A stretch of DNA of 64,000 nt from Thioclava electrotropha (lineage in GTDB: Bacteria; Pseudomonadota; Alphaproteobacteria; Rhodobacterales; Rhodobacteraceae): the NCBI RefSeq assembly GCF_002085925.2, contig NZ_CP053562.1, forward strand, positions 3,671,501 through 3,735,500, given 5' to 3'. This document shows positions 28,631 to 40,564 of the stretch, one piece after another. Every line of letters starts with the position of its first letter. Position 1 is the stretch's first letter. A program made the position numbers and the translations under genes. The notes under the pieces were generated by a model. It saw only the letters and a program-made list of their open reading frames with translations. It did no database searches and was not told the DNA's origin.

Positions 28631-28740
28631 TGGGACAGCTATCGAAACGTCAACTGGCTCTTTGAACTGAAACCAATCCCGCATTGCCAGCGACCATTGC
28701 TCTCGGAATTTACGAAATCGAAAGCGCCCTCGGTGGCCCC

Positions 28741-29259
28741 TCAGGTGCCCACAAGACCTCGCGCTTCGTCGAACCAGTCGTTGAGCGCCTTGAGTGAGAA
28801 AGGAAGGCGACAACCATATCCGCCCGTAAACTCGTCATAAGCATGTTCGTTCAGGCCGTTGATGCCCACGAGGACGGGAATGCCCCGCGTGACCGCCTCC
28901 GCGATAACCGGGCGAAACCCGCGCCCTTCAGCTTCCATTTTGCCGAACTTGTTCACCACGAGCAGATCGGGCCCGTCGGCGAGACTGCGTGACACCGCCG
29001 CGACGGAGGTCTCGAGCGCGGCGGGATCAAGACGGCATCCGCGAGATCCCGCGCCGAGTGCCTGAGAGATCGATAGAACGGGTCCATTGGGCAGGACCTG
29101 GATGTCCATGTCGCAAGCGTGGCTTTGGGGTCGATCGATATTGACCTGCACAACGCCACACACGCGAAGTCCTCGCGAAATCGTCTGTCGCGCAAATCGC
29201 GCCATCAGGAAGTCCGCGTCGCCCCGACCGGGGCTTTCGATAGCGGCAATGGGAAACAT
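28741..29259 (-). CDS. DUF2478 protein (molybdenum-linked NTPase-like)
   Basis: 172 residues. The segments SRGLRVCGVVQVNI, DMDIQVL, SQALGAGSRGCRLD and LVVNKFGKMEAEGRGF are those of DUF2478, a family commonly found near molybdenum transport or molybdoenzyme genes; the fold resembles a small NTPase without a full Walker A. It is the last gene of the nar operon as seen, 16 bases after the carbonic anhydrase stop, which suggests a job in nitrate reductase maturation or molybdate supply. Confidence 0.82.
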   Translation of the reverse strand: MFPIAAIESPGRGDADFLMARFARQTISRGLRVCGVVQVNIDRPQSHACDMDIQVLPNGPVLSISQALGAGSRGCRLDPAALETSVAAVSRSLADGPDLLVVNKFGKMEAEGRGFRPVIAEAVTRGIPVLVGINGLNEHAYDEFTGGYGCRLPFSLKALNDWFDEARGLVGT

Positions 29260-29275
29260 CTTTTGTCCTTTCCGT

Positions 29276-29914
29276 TCAATCCGCTGCAGTGCTCAGATGC
29301 GGAACATCCTCACCGAAAACACTGGCGCGGGTGATCGTGCAGTCAAGATCGGCAAGCACGCCGTCCTTGAGGCCATAGATTAGTCCGTGAACCTTGACTG
29401 GCTCGCCGGCGGCCCAAGCGCGCTGAAGAATTGGTGTCTCAGCAATACGCCGCACGCCCTCGATCACATTGAGCTCCGCCAGCCTGTCGCGTCGGGACTC
29501 GATCTCGGCCAGTTGGCCAAGATCGATCGCGTAAGCGCGCGCCAGGCGACGAATGGGCTCGAGCCAGTGATCCGTCAGACCGCCCAGCATATCCTCGGTC
29601 GCCGCCTTGACCCCGCCGCAGCCGTAATGACCACAGACGATAATCTCGCGAATACCAAGGCTTTCGACGGCAAATTCAAGCGCACTCAGCAAGTTCATGT
29701 CTGAAGAATGCACGACGTTGGCGACGTTCCGGTGGACGAAGACCTCGCCGGGATCGAGCCCCGCAACAACATTCGCAGGCACGCGGCTATCGGCGCAACC
29801 AACCCAGAAGAACTCCGGGTTTTGCCGCGTCGCAAGACGTGAGAAATAGCCAGGCTCCTCCGCCTTGCGGCGTTCCGACCAAGTGCGGTTGCGGGTGAAA
29901 AGATCGCTCAGCAT
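29276..29914 (-). CDS. Beta-class carbonic anhydrase
   Basis: 212 residues, usual length. The zinc ligands are intact: Cys-x-Asp-x-Arg in CADSRVPANVV and His-x-x-Cys in CGHYGCGGVKAA. It interconverts CO2 and bicarbonate. The gene is 11 bases downstream of ppiC and 16 upstream of the DUF2478 gene, placing it in the nar operon. Such a partner is unusual: it may support pH balance or bicarbonate supply under nitrate respiration, but this is inference. Confidence 0.92.
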   Translation of the reverse strand: MLSDLFTRNRTWSERRKAEEPGYFSRLATRQNPEFFWVGCADSRVPANVVAGLDPGEVFVHRNVANVVHSSDMNLLSALEFAVESLGIREIIVCGHYGCGGVKAATEDMLGGLTDHWLEPIRRLARAYAIDLGQLAEIESRRDRLAELNVIEGVRRIAETPILQRAWAAGEPVKVHGLIYGLKDGVLADLDCTITRASVFGEDVPHLSTAAD

Positions 29915-29925
29915 CGCTTTTGTCC

Positions 29926-30720
29926 CTATGCCGTCAGATCGACCCCAGAGATATCTGCTCGTGCGGCGAGCTCCGCCACGAAGGCGCGCACTGCGCGTAT
30001 CCAGGCTGCCTTCTCCATCGCTTCGGCAATACGCGGACGCACGGTCTCGTATGGCAGTGGAGCGCCTTCGGCGACCGCATCGAGCCGGATCACATGCCAG
30101 CCGAAACGACTGAGCACGGGCTCCGCGGTGAGCTCTCCTTGGCCAAGCGCACGCAGGGCTTTCTCGAACTCAGGAACGGTGTCGCCCGGGCCGAGTTGGC
30201 CGAGGAAGCCACCCTCGCCGCGCGACGAGCAGTCGCTATTCTCCTTGGCTAGACGCGCAAAGCTTTTGGGTTTTTCGATCGCCTCTGTCGCCAAGGCGCG
30301 CGCGCGGGCCTCAGCTGTCTCGCGTTGCGCCTCGTTGCGCGGATCGCAGGCGATCAGTATATGCGCGGCTTCCCAAAGCGGCGGGGCGCGGAACCGCGTG
30401 GGATCACGGCTCCATTCGACTTGGATATCCTCCTCGGAGGGAGGCGTCACCTCGACGGCATCCTCGAGAAGCGCACGGATCAGAGCCTCGTCCTCGGTCT
30501 CGATCTGTCCCGGAGCGACATCCTGAGGGTCGGCGTCAATCGCACGGTGCTCCGCTTCTTGCAGAAGAAGCGCGCGAACCGCGAGCGCATTGGCCGCCTT
30601 GCGCCAGGCAATGCCGGGTTTGTCACTCGGGCCGTTATGATGCTGGGCTTCCGCAGCAATCGCCGCGGAAGGGATAGTCTGGCCATTCACGACGACATCG
30701 GGAAAGAGCGGTCTGGTCAT
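29926..30720 (-). CDS. PpiC-type peptidyl-prolyl cis-trans isomerase
   Basis: 264 residues. A helical N-terminal chaperone part leads to a parvulin domain around residues 115-220: HILIACDPRN, FARLAKENSDCSSRGEGGFLG and VLSRFGWHVIRLD. No signal peptide is seen, so it is likely cytoplasmic. It lies 5 bases after narI in the operon, as in other nar clusters of alpha- and betaproteobacteria, and probably helps fold or assemble the NarGHI complex together with NarJ. Confidence 0.88.
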   Translation of the reverse strand: MTRPLFPDVVVNGQTIPSAAIAAEAQHHNGPSDKPGIAWRKAANALAVRALLLQEAEHRAIDADPQDVAPGQIETEDEALIRALLEDAVEVTPPSEEDIQVEWSRDPTRFRAPPLWEAAHILIACDPRNEAQRETAEARARALATEAIEKPKSFARLAKENSDCSSRGEGGFLGQLGPGDTVPEFEKALRALGQGELTAEPVLSRFGWHVIRLDAVAEGAPLPYETVRPRIAEAMEKAAWIRAVRAFVAELAARADISGVDLTA

Positions 30721-30725
30721 TGCTC

Positions 30726-31493
30726 TCACTCCGCAGCCGAAGGTCGCTTCGCCGCAGCGATACGCCCCTTATTGATGTCGGCAGCACTGCGCTCAGGCAA
30801 CTTGGAGCTCCGGCGAGACCGCACGATCTGATAACCGGGGCGCAGCAGCAAATAACGTAGCGGCGCGAAGATCCCCGAAGCTATGTGAACGAGGCGGGTG
30901 AAGGGGACCAACAGGAAAATGGTCAGTCCGAGCAGGATGTGCAGCTTGAACACAAGCGCCGCGCCCGCGACATAGTCCGCAGCACCCGGCTGGAACGTCC
31001 AGATCATCTGCGCCCATGTCATGAACTTGACCATCTCGTGACCGTCGGAGTGTTGCCAGCTCACCGGAACCGTCCCGAGACCGAGCAGAAGCTGAGCCAG
31101 CAGGAGCACGAGGATCGCGATATCGGCAAAGCTCGACGTCAACCGGATACGTTGGTCGGTCCAGCGGCGATAGAGCAGCATCCCGCCGCCGATCGTCGCC
31201 ATCACGCCCGCGATCCCGCCTGCCACGATTGCGAGGATTTGTTTGGCGCCGTGGCTGACATGGAGCATGTCGAATACCCAGATCGGCGTCAGAAGGCCGA
31301 CGACATGGCCCACGAAGATCACAAGAACCCCGACATGGAACAGGATCGATGCGATCGCGAAATGACGCTGTCGCAGCAACTGGCTCGACGAGGTTTTCCA
31401 AGTGAAGGGATCACGATCGTAACGCGCGATCGATCCCAGGAAGAGCACGGAAAGTGCGATGTAGGGGTAGATGCCAAAGAGAAACGTATTCAT
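30726..31493 (-). CDS. narI: Respiratory nitrate reductase gamma subunit (cytochrome b)
   Basis: 255 residues. Five hydrophobic helices are visible, with His residues that ligate the two b haems: HVGVLVIFVGHVVGL in helix 2 and KLHILLGLTIFLL plus TRLVHIASG in helix 5. NarI takes electrons from quinol and anchors NarGH to the inner membrane. The ATG at 31493 has GGAGG six bases upstream and starts MNTFLFGIYPYIAL as in the family. Follows narJ by 11 bases. Confidence 0.95.
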   Translation of the reverse strand: MNTFLFGIYPYIALSVLFLGSIARYDRDPFTWKTSSSQLLRQRHFAIASILFHVGVLVIFVGHVVGLLTPIWVFDMLHVSHGAKQILAIVAGGIAGVMATIGGGMLLYRRWTDQRIRLTSSFADIAILVLLLAQLLLGLGTVPVSWQHSDGHEMVKFMTWAQMIWTFQPGAADYVAGAALVFKLHILLGLTIFLLVPFTRLVHIASGIFAPLRYLLLRPGYQIVRSRRSSKLPERSAADINKGRIAAAKRPSAAE

Positions 31494-31504
31494 CTGAGCC
31501 TCCG

Positions 31505-32223
31505 TCATTCCGCCGCGGTTTTCGCGTGGCGCAGTTTGGGCGGATCCATCTGCGCGAGCATGTCGCGCACCTGCGGACAGCCTGTATTCGGGTCGGGACC
31601 GAAGGTAACCTCGGTTTCTTCCCAGATCTTGTCGATCTCCTCGAGATCGTCGGGGGACGGATCAGGTCGCGCGAGAATCTCGGCCACAGCCTCCTCGTCA
31701 GCCATCTCACCCGACATTTGCACGAGCGCCGTGAAGATCGCCGCATAGGCGCTCTCGCGCTTGCCCAACCGTTCCCCGACCGCAGCGAGGATATGGGCTG
31801 CATCCGCCAGCATATCGCGCGCTTCCTCGGGCGGACGAGCCGCAAGGAACTCGAGCAGCACGGGAAGATGGTCGGGCAGTTCGGTCGTTGCTGGCTCAAA
31901 ACCTGCCGCACGATAGGTCTCGAGCAGGTCGACCATGGCACCGCCACGATCACGGCTTTCTCCATGGACATGTTCGAAGAGGTTGAGCGACAGGCTGCGC
32001 GAGCGGTCGAAGAGCATCACATAGTCCTCTTCGAGCGCGTAGATGTCACGGGCACCGAGTTCTTCGATCAGCGGGCGCAAGTCCCGCCGTGCCGCCGCCG
32101 TGAGCCGCGTCTCGGAGGCGAGAACGCCCCCGATCTCCGGCATCGCTTGTTGCAGTTCCTGCGTCGGATAGCTCAGCAGGACCGAGAAGGCCTTGAGCGT
32201 GCGATCGTTGAGTTGATGGTCCA

Positions 32224-32224
<1 letters not shown>
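31505..32224 (-). CDS. narJ: Nitrate reductase assembly chaperone NarJ
   Basis: 239 residues, TorD-like helical chaperone. FSVLLSYPTQELQQAM at the start and FEHVHGESRDRGGAMVDL in the middle are NarJ signatures. It inserts the molybdenum cofactor into NarG and guides membrane attachment of NarGH. Its start shares one base with the narH stop. The C-terminus has a conserved-looking acidic stretch. Confidence 0.95.
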
Positions 32225-33743
<1,519 letters not shown>

Positions 33744-33747
<4 letters not shown>

Positions 33748-36700
33748 TCTGCTGCCTCCTGGGTAGCGGGCTCATCGAGCCAGTCGATCTTCTTCATCTT
33801 GCGGACCACGACGAATTCGTCGCGGTTCGCACCCACGGTGCCGTAGTAGTTGAACCCGTAGGAAAGCTGGGCGTAGCCACCGATCATATGCGTGGGCTTG
33901 AGCGTCGCGCGGGTCACCGAATTGTGGATACCTCCGCGCAGGCCGGTCTTCTGAGAGCCGGGCGTGTTCACGATCTTCTCCTGGGCGTGATACATGAAGA
34001 TCGTGCCTTCCTTCATCCGCTGCGAGACGACCGCCCGCGCGGTCAGCGCGCCGTTAACGTTGTAGGCTTCAACCCAGTCGTTATCTTCGATTCCCGCTTT
34101 CTTCGCGTCGGTCTCCGAAATCCAGACCACCGGCCCGCCCCGGTTCAGCGTGAGCATCAGCAGGTTGTCGGTATAGGTGGAGTGGATGCCCCACTTCTGG
34201 TGCGGAGTGATGAAGTTCAGCACAACATGCTTGTCGTCGCCGGCGAGCACATCTTGCGTCACGGTCTTCAGGTCGACCGGCGGACGATAGGACACAAAGC
34301 CCTCGCCGAAAGCGCGCATCCAGAGGTGGTCCTGATAGAGCTGCTGACGACCTGAAAGGGTGCGCCATGGGATCAGCTCATGCACGTTGGTGTAGCCGGC
34401 GTTGTAGCAGACTTCCTCGCTCTCGATACCCGACCAGGTCGGGGACGAGATGATCTTGCGCGGTTGCGCAGCGATATCACGGAAGCGGATCTTCGTGTGC
34501 TCCTGCCCTTCGGCAAGGTGCTTATGCCCGCGGCCGGTGGGCTTCTCGAGCGCCCCCCAAGCCTTGACCGCAACCTCGCCGTTGGTTTCGGGCGCGAGCA
34601 TTAGGATCACCTCGGTTGCGTCGATGTCGGTATCGATTTTCGGACAACCTTTGGTGGGACCATCCTCCCATTCGCCATTGAGTTTGCGAAGCGCTTCGAC
34701 CTCGTGCTTGGTATCCCAGCCAATGCCCTTGCCGCCATTGCCCAGCTTGTCCATCAGCGGACCGAGCGCCACATACCGATCGTAGATTGCACCGTAGTCG
34801 CGCTCGACAGTGACGTAGTTAGGCGCGGTTTTACCCGGGATCAGGTCGCATTCACCCTTCTTCCAATCGCGCACCTCGGGCTGAGCCAATTCGCCTGCCG
34901 TGTCGTGCAGGATCGGCGCCTGGACAATGTCGGTTTCCTGACCAAGAACCTCCGGCGAAACCTCTTGGAATTTCTTGGCGATCGCCTTGAAGATCTCCCA
35001 GTCGGACTTCGACTCGTAAGCAGGGTCTACAGCCGCTTGAAGCGGGTGAATGAACGGGTGCATATCGGAGGTGTTGAGGTCGTTCTTCTCATACCACGAA
35101 GCGGTCGGCAGAACGACGTCGGAATAGACTGCGGTCGTCGACATACGGAAGTCGATGCAAACGAGCAGGTCGAGTTTGCCTTCCGGCGCCTCGTCATGCC
35201 AAACGGCCTCCTTCGGCTTCGCCCGACCTTCCTCGCCGAGATCCTTTCCGAGAATCCCGCTGTCGGTGCCGAGTAGGTGACGAATGAAATATTCGTGCCC
35301 CTTGCCCGACGAACCCAAGAGGTTCGAGCGCCACACATAGAGATTGCGCATCCAGTTTTCCGGAGCGTCAGGGTCCTCGCAGGACATCTGCAGCTCACCG
35401 GACTTCAGCTTTTCGGCCACGTAGTCTTTGGGATCCATGCCCGCTGCCTTGGCAGCCTTGGTGACCTCGAGCGGGTTCGTCTTGAGTTGCGGCGCCGAAG
35501 GCAACCACCCCATACGCTCGGCGCGAATGTTGTAGTCGACCAGCGAGATGTCCCAGTCACCCTTCGGCGCGGTCGGAGACAGGATCTCGTCCACCCCGAG
35601 CGTTTCGTAACGCCATTGGTCGGAATGGGCATAGAAGGCCGAGGTGCCGTTCATCTGACGCGGCGGGCGCCCCCAATCCAGAGCGAAGGCGAGCGGAAGC
35701 CAACCCGTTTGCGGGCGCAGTTTCTCCTGACCGACATAGTGGCTCCAGCCACCACCTTCCTGACCGACACAACCGCACATCACCAGCAGGTTGATGATGC
35801 CACGGTAGTTCATGTCCATATGATACCAGTGGTTCAGACCCGCCCCCAGGATCACCATGGATTTGCCGTGAGTCTTTTCGGCATTGCTGGCGAACTCGCG
35901 TGCGACCGCGATGATCTTGTCGGCGGAGACGCCGGTGATCTTCTCGGCCCATTTCGGCGTGTAGGGCAGGTCCTCATTGAAGTCATGGCTGACCCAGTCG
36001 CCCCCCAGACCACGATCGAGACCGTAATTCGCACAAAGGAGGTCAAACACGGTCGCTACCATGGCCTCGCGGCCATCAGCGAGCGTGACCTTTCTAACCG
36101 GCACGTTTCGGGTCAGGACGTCGGGGTGTTGGCACTTGACGAAATTCTCCGTAGCGGCGCCGCCGAAATAGGGGAAATCGACACCGACGACATCGTCATG
36201 GCACTCTTCCAAAACCTGGCTGAGCCGAAGCTTCGCCTCTCCCGTGCCGGCGCGGTCCTCGAGGTTCCACTTGCCCTCTTCCCCCCAACGGAAACCGATG
36301 GACCCGTTCGGCACGACCATCGCCCCGGAGGCTTCATCATAGGCAACGGTCTTCCATTCGGGGTTGTTGCTCTCACCCAACCCGTCTGCGAGGTCCGAAG
36401 CCCGAAGCATCTTGCCGGGGATGTGGCGGCCATCCTCCTCATCGAGCAGCACGAGCATCGGCATGTCCGAATAGCGACGCGCATAATCCTCGAAATACTC
36501 GGCCTGACGATCGAGATGATATTCGCGCAGGACCACATGCCCCATCGCCATCGCCAGCGCCGAGTCGGTGCCCTGCTTGGGATTGAGCCAGATGTCACCG
36601 AATTTCGAGGCTTCCGAGTAATCGGGGCAAATCACGGCAGATTTGGTGCCGCGGTAGCGGGCCTCGGTATAGAAATGCGCGTCCGGCGTGCGGGTTTGCG

Positions 36701-37472
36701 GCACGTTCGAGCCCCAAATCAGCAGATAGCCCGCATTATACCAATCGGCAGATTCCGGGACGTCGGTCTGCTCGCCCCAGGTCTGCGGCGAGGCAGGCGG
36801 AAGATCGCAATACCAGTCATAGAAGGACAGACAGGTGCCGCCCAGCAGAGACAGGTAACGCGCACCTGCAGCGTAGCTGACCATCGACATGGCCGGGATC
36901 GGCGAGAAGCCGAAGACGCGATCGGGCCCGTAGGTCTTTGCAGTATAGGCATTGGCGGTCGCAGCGATCTCGGTAGCTTCGTCCCAGCTCGCGCGCACAA
37001 AACCGCCCTTCCCGCGGGCCTTGGTGTATTCGGCGCGCAGCAGAGGATCGCTCTGGATGGCAGTCCATGCTTCGATTGGCGACTTGGTCTTGCGCATCTC
37101 GCGCCACATTTTCAGCAGCTTGCCACGCACCATCGGATGCTTCATCCGCGCTGCGGAATAGAGATACCAGCTATAGGAGGCGCCGCGGGCACAGCCGCGC
37201 GGCTCGTGGTTGGGCAATCCGGGACGCGTGCGCGGGTAATCGGTTTGCTGGGTCTCCCATGTCACGATCCCCGACTTCACGTAAATCTTCCAGCTGCAAG
37301 ACCCGGTGCAGTTCACACCATGGGTCGAGCGGACGATCTTGTCGTGACGCCAGCGGGACCGATAGGTCTCTTCCCATTTACGGTCCTCGCGGGTCACCTG
37401 CCCGTGGCCGTCGGAGAACTGCTCCAACTCCTTGGATTGCAGGAAATTGAGTCTGTCGAGCAAGTGGCTCAT
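33744..37472 (-). CDS. narG: Respiratory nitrate reductase alpha subunit (molybdopterin)
   Basis: 1242 residues, matching NarG (about 1247 in E. coli). The N-terminus SDGHGQVTREDRKWEETYRS and THGVNCTGSCSWKIYV contain the His/Cys ligands of FS0. The Mo-ligand Asp lies in FYDWYCDLPPASPQTWG. Membrane-bound cytoplasmic-facing enzyme reducing nitrate to nitrite with bis-MGD cofactor. The start at 37472 has AGGAG and fits the family; the frame continues 51 codons upstream without support. Narrow overlaps with narH show a tight operon. Confidence 0.98.
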
Positions 37473-37540
37473 GTCGCGTCTCCTTGCGGTAATGGATTGG
37501 AAGCGCGCGCCGCGGGACGCCACAGCGCGCGCCGGTCGCG

Positions 37541-38935
37541 TCAGCAGGGAACGGAGGCGCCCTTGCGGCTGTAGAAGAACCACGTCACCACCACGCAGAG
37601 CGCGTAGAAGATCATGAAGCCCCACAGAGCTGCGTTGGGAGCGCCGGTCAGGCTGATCGACGTGCCGTAGAATTTCGGGATGAAGAAGGCTCCATAGGCC
37701 GCGATCGCCGAGGTGAAGGCGATGATCGCCGAGCTCTCCAGCTCCGATTGCTTGAGCGTGGCGGCCGCGTCGAGATGCGGGCTCAGACGCGGCACTTCCT
37801 GACGCATGATCGAGGGGATCATCTGGAAGGTCGAGGCATTACCCACGCCGGTCAGGAAGAACAGCGCCATGAAGCAGGCGAAGAAGCCCCAGAAGCTGCC
37901 GGCGTCACCGGCCGAGGGCAGAAACTGCAGCACCCCCCAGACGGCGACGATCATGCCGACGAAGGTCCAGAAGGTCACGCGACCGCCACCGAACTTGTCG
38001 GAAATCCAACCTGTGCCAGCCCGGCTCAGCGCGCCCACCAGCGGCCCGAGGAAAGCGAATTGCAGCACGTCCACCTCAGGAAACTGCGTCTTCATGAGCA
38101 GCGGGAAGCCCGCGGAATAGCCGATGAAACTTCCGAACGTGCCGGTGTAGAGGACGCACATCACCCAGTTGTGGAAGCGCGAGAAAATCACCGATTGCTG
38201 TTTGAACGAAGCGCTGGCCGATGCGATGTCATTCATTCCGAACCATGCGGCGATCGCCGAAAGCACGATGAAGGGCACCCAGACGAAGCCGGCGTTCTGC
38301 AGGAAAAGCTCACCCCCTGCCGACAATTGCTGCGGCGCGCCGCCGAGGGAGCCGAAGACGCCCGTGGTGATCACGATCGGCACGACGAACTGCATCACCG
38401 AGACGCCCGCGTTGCCGAGGCCTGCATTGAGAGCCAGCGCGTTCCCCTTGGTCTTCTTGGGGTAAAAATAAGCGATGTTGGCCATCGAGGAGGCGAAGTT
38501 TCCACCACCGAAGCCGCAGAGCAGCGCGAGCAGCAGGAAGATGGCGTAGGGGGTCTCGGGGTTCTGCACCGCAAAGCCGATACCGAGCGCGGGCAAAAGC
38601 AGCGTGGCGGTCGAGAAGGCCGTCCATTTGCGTCCGCCGAAGATCGGGATCATGAAACTGTAGAAGATGCGCAGTGTCGCGCCCGACAGGCCCGGCAGTG
38701 CCGCCAGCCAGAACAGTTGTCCGGTCGAGTAGTCGAAGCCGATTGCGGGAAGCTTGGCGACCACGACGGACCACACCATCCAGACCGAGAAGGCGAGGAG
38801 AAGCGCGGGGATCGAGATCCAGAGGTTGCGGGTGGCGATCGCATGCCCGCGGGTTTTCCAGAACTCCGGATCCTCGGGGCGCCAGTCGGTCAGCACGTGG
38901 CCGCTTTGACCGGAGGTTGCTGTTGTGGTGGCCAT
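37541..38935 (-). CDS. narK: Nitrate/nitrite antiporter, NarK2 type
   Basis: 464 residues, 12-helix MFS. It closely resembles E. coli NarK: DWRPEDPEFWKTRG at the N-terminus, then nitrate-signature segments GFGGGNFASSMANIAYFYPKK and GLGNAGVSVMQF with their Gly-rich motifs. Expected to exchange nitrate for nitrite across the inner membrane. Lies 68 bases upstream of narG and 66 downstream of narK1. In Paracoccus denitrificans NarK1 and NarK2 are fused in a single protein; here they are separate genes. Confidence 0.92.
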   Translation of the reverse strand: MATTTATSGQSGHVLTDWRPEDPEFWKTRGHAIATRNLWISIPALLLAFSVWMVWSVVVAKLPAIGFDYSTGQLFWLAALPGLSGATLRIFYSFMIPIFGGRKWTAFSTATLLLPALGIGFAVQNPETPYAIFLLLALLCGFGGGNFASSMANIAYFYPKKTKGNALALNAGLGNAGVSVMQFVVPIVITTGVFGSLGGAPQQLSAGGELFLQNAGFVWVPFIVLSAIAAWFGMNDIASASASFKQQSVIFSRFHNWVMCVLYTGTFGSFIGYSAGFPLLMKTQFPEVDVLQFAFLGPLVGALSRAGTGWISDKFGGGRVTFWTFVGMIVAVWGVLQFLPSAGDAGSFWGFFACFMALFFLTGVGNASTFQMIPSIMRQEVPRLSPHLDAAATLKQSELESSAIIAFTSAIAAYGAFFIPKFYGTSISLTGAPNAALWGFMIFYALCVVVTWFFYSRKGASVPC

Positions 38936-39001
38936 TGGAGTGGCTCCTTCAGAAATGTGCGAGGGGGCAGGCCACCCAGCGGGAAGCCCGTTGGGTTTTC
39001 A

Positions 39002-40324
39002 TCAGGGCATGGACTTCGCGAGCGGCTCATTGGGCACATCGGAAAGATACTTCTCTCCTTTGAGACCAGGATGCCGTGCATGTTCCATGCGGCGGATGGC
39101 GATGTGCATCCAGACCGTCGAGACGAGGACCAGCACGAAGAGCAACATGAAGGGAGCGGTCCAGACACCACTTTGGTCGAGCAAGAAGCCGAAGCTGATG
39201 GGCAGGAAGAAACCACCCAGTCCCCCGATCATGCCGACGAGTCCGCCAACGGCCCCGACGTGATGCGGGTAATAAACCGGGATATGCTTGTAGACGGCAG
39301 CCTTTCCGAGGCTCATCACGAAGCCCAAGATCACGGTCATCACCATAAACATCGTCGCGTTGAGGCCGAAGGTGAACGAGATCGGACCGTGGATGCCTTC
39401 AACCGTGTAGCTGGTCTCGGGGTAGCTCATGACGAACAGGAGCACGAGCGAGACAATGAAGGTCAAATACATGACGAAACGCGCGCCCCACTTGTCGGAC
39501 ATCCACCCACCAAGAGCGCGGAAAACGGAACCAGGCAGGGAGTAGAAGCCAGCAAAGACTCCGGCCGTCGTGAGCGGCAACCCGTAAGCCCCGACATAGT
39601 AGCGCGGCAAGAACGAGGCGAGCGCAACAAAACCGCCGAAGACGAAGAAGTAATAGGTAGCGAAACGCCAAACCTGGATATTCTTGAGCGGTGCGAGTTG
39701 GTCCCCTGCAGATACCGGTTTGGCGCCAGTCTTCTTGCGTTCCTTTTGCACCGGATCGGTCTTCGCAGTCAGGTAGAAGAACACTGCCGTTGCAGCGAGA
39801 ACGACGGCATAGACCTTCGCAGTGCCTTCCCAGCCAAGCGCGACGACAAGGAAGGGAGCAGCGAAGTTCGTCACCGCAGCGCCGACGTTGCCCGCGCCGA
39901 AGATACCCAAGGCGGTGCCCTGACGCTCTTTCTCGAACCAGCGTGACGTGTATGCGACGCCGACAATGAAGGATCCCCCCGCCAGGCCAAGGCCAAGTGC
40001 TGCGATCAGGAAGACCTCGTAGGTGTGAACCGTTGCCAGCAGCCAGACAGCAACTGCCGTAATGAGCATCTGCAGCGGAAACATGATCCGGCCACCGAAC
40101 TGCTCGGTCCAGACGCCAAGGAAGATACGGCTGATCGAACCCGTCAGAACCGGGGTGGCAACCAACAGTCCGAACTGCGTATCGGACAAGCCAAGCTCCT
40201 GCTTGATCCGGACGCCAATGATCGAAAAAATCGTCCAGACCGCGAAGCAGACGGTGAAGGCGAAAGTGCTGAGCCCCAATGCCCGGTATTGGTCCGAACG
40301 AGTGACTCCATCGAGTGTATGCAT
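39002..40324 (-). CDS. narK: Nitrate/proton symporter, NarK1 type
   Basis: 440 residues, 12-helix MFS of the nitrate porter family. The two Gly-rich nitrate signatures are GLAGGSFIVGVAYTSRWFEKE and GGLVGMIGGLGGFFLPISFG. This NarK1 type is thought to bring in nitrate with protons at the start of nitrate respiration. ATG at 40324 has GGAGAG upstream. It is the first gene of the nar operon, with a perfect FNR-like box centred 86 bases before its start. Confidence 0.92.
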   Translation of the reverse strand: MHTLDGVTRSDQYRALGLSTFAFTVCFAVWTIFSIIGVRIKQELGLSDTQFGLLVATPVLTGSISRIFLGVWTEQFGGRIMFPLQMLITAVAVWLLATVHTYEVFLIAALGLGLAGGSFIVGVAYTSRWFEKERQGTALGIFGAGNVGAAVTNFAAPFLVVALGWEGTAKVYAVVLAATAVFFYLTAKTDPVQKERKKTGAKPVSAGDQLAPLKNIQVWRFATYYFFVFGGFVALASFLPRYYVGAYGLPLTTAGVFAGFYSLPGSVFRALGGWMSDKWGARFVMYLTFIVSLVLLFVMSYPETSYTVEGIHGPISFTFGLNATMFMVMTVILGFVMSLGKAAVYKHIPVYYPHHVGAVGGLVGMIGGLGGFFLPISFGFLLDQSGVWTAPFMLLFVLVLVSTVWMHIAIRRMEHARHPGLKGEKYLSDVPNEPLAKSMP

Positions 40325-40403
40325 GTTCTCTCTCCGCAGTTGGGCGGACGTGAACCGCCGGTCTGGTTGCGGACAGATCAACAGGCAGAGAGACTGGAAG
40401 AGG

Positions 40404-40417
40404 TTGATCGAAATCAA
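40404..40417. promoter_or_regulatory. FNR/NarR-type box upstream of narK1
   Basis: TTGAT-CGAA-ATCAA is a perfect match to the Crp/Fnr consensus used by FNR, NNR and NarR. It is centred about 86 bases upstream of the narK1 start. A transcription start around 45 bases upstream of the start codon would make it a class II activator site. Bound factor is inferred. Confidence 0.8.
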
Positions 40418-40518
40418 ACCGATTAGCTGGTAGGATCGAAACAAGTCGCCGCTCGGCAAGGATCACGCCGACAGAAAACACCTATCAACCCGCTCGCCAA
40501 TCGGCGACAATTGACCGC

Positions 40519-40532
40519 TTGATATTTATCAA
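40519..40532. promoter_or_regulatory. Second FNR/NarR-type box upstream of narR
   Basis: TTGAT-ATTT-ATCAA, again a perfect consensus dyad, is centred 39 bases upstream of the narR start codon. This suits autoregulation of narR or control by a global FNR. Confidence 0.8.
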
Positions 40533-40564
40533 GCATCACCGTCAGGCACGATTAGAGGTGAAGC

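Noticed and set aside
35277..37574. 765-codon open frame on the plus strand
   Set aside because: It is the antisense of narG, an effect of high GC; no domain is seen in it.
37748..39946. 732-codon open frame on the plus strand
   Set aside because: Antisense of narK1 and narK2; rich in His/Arg/Asp with no family.
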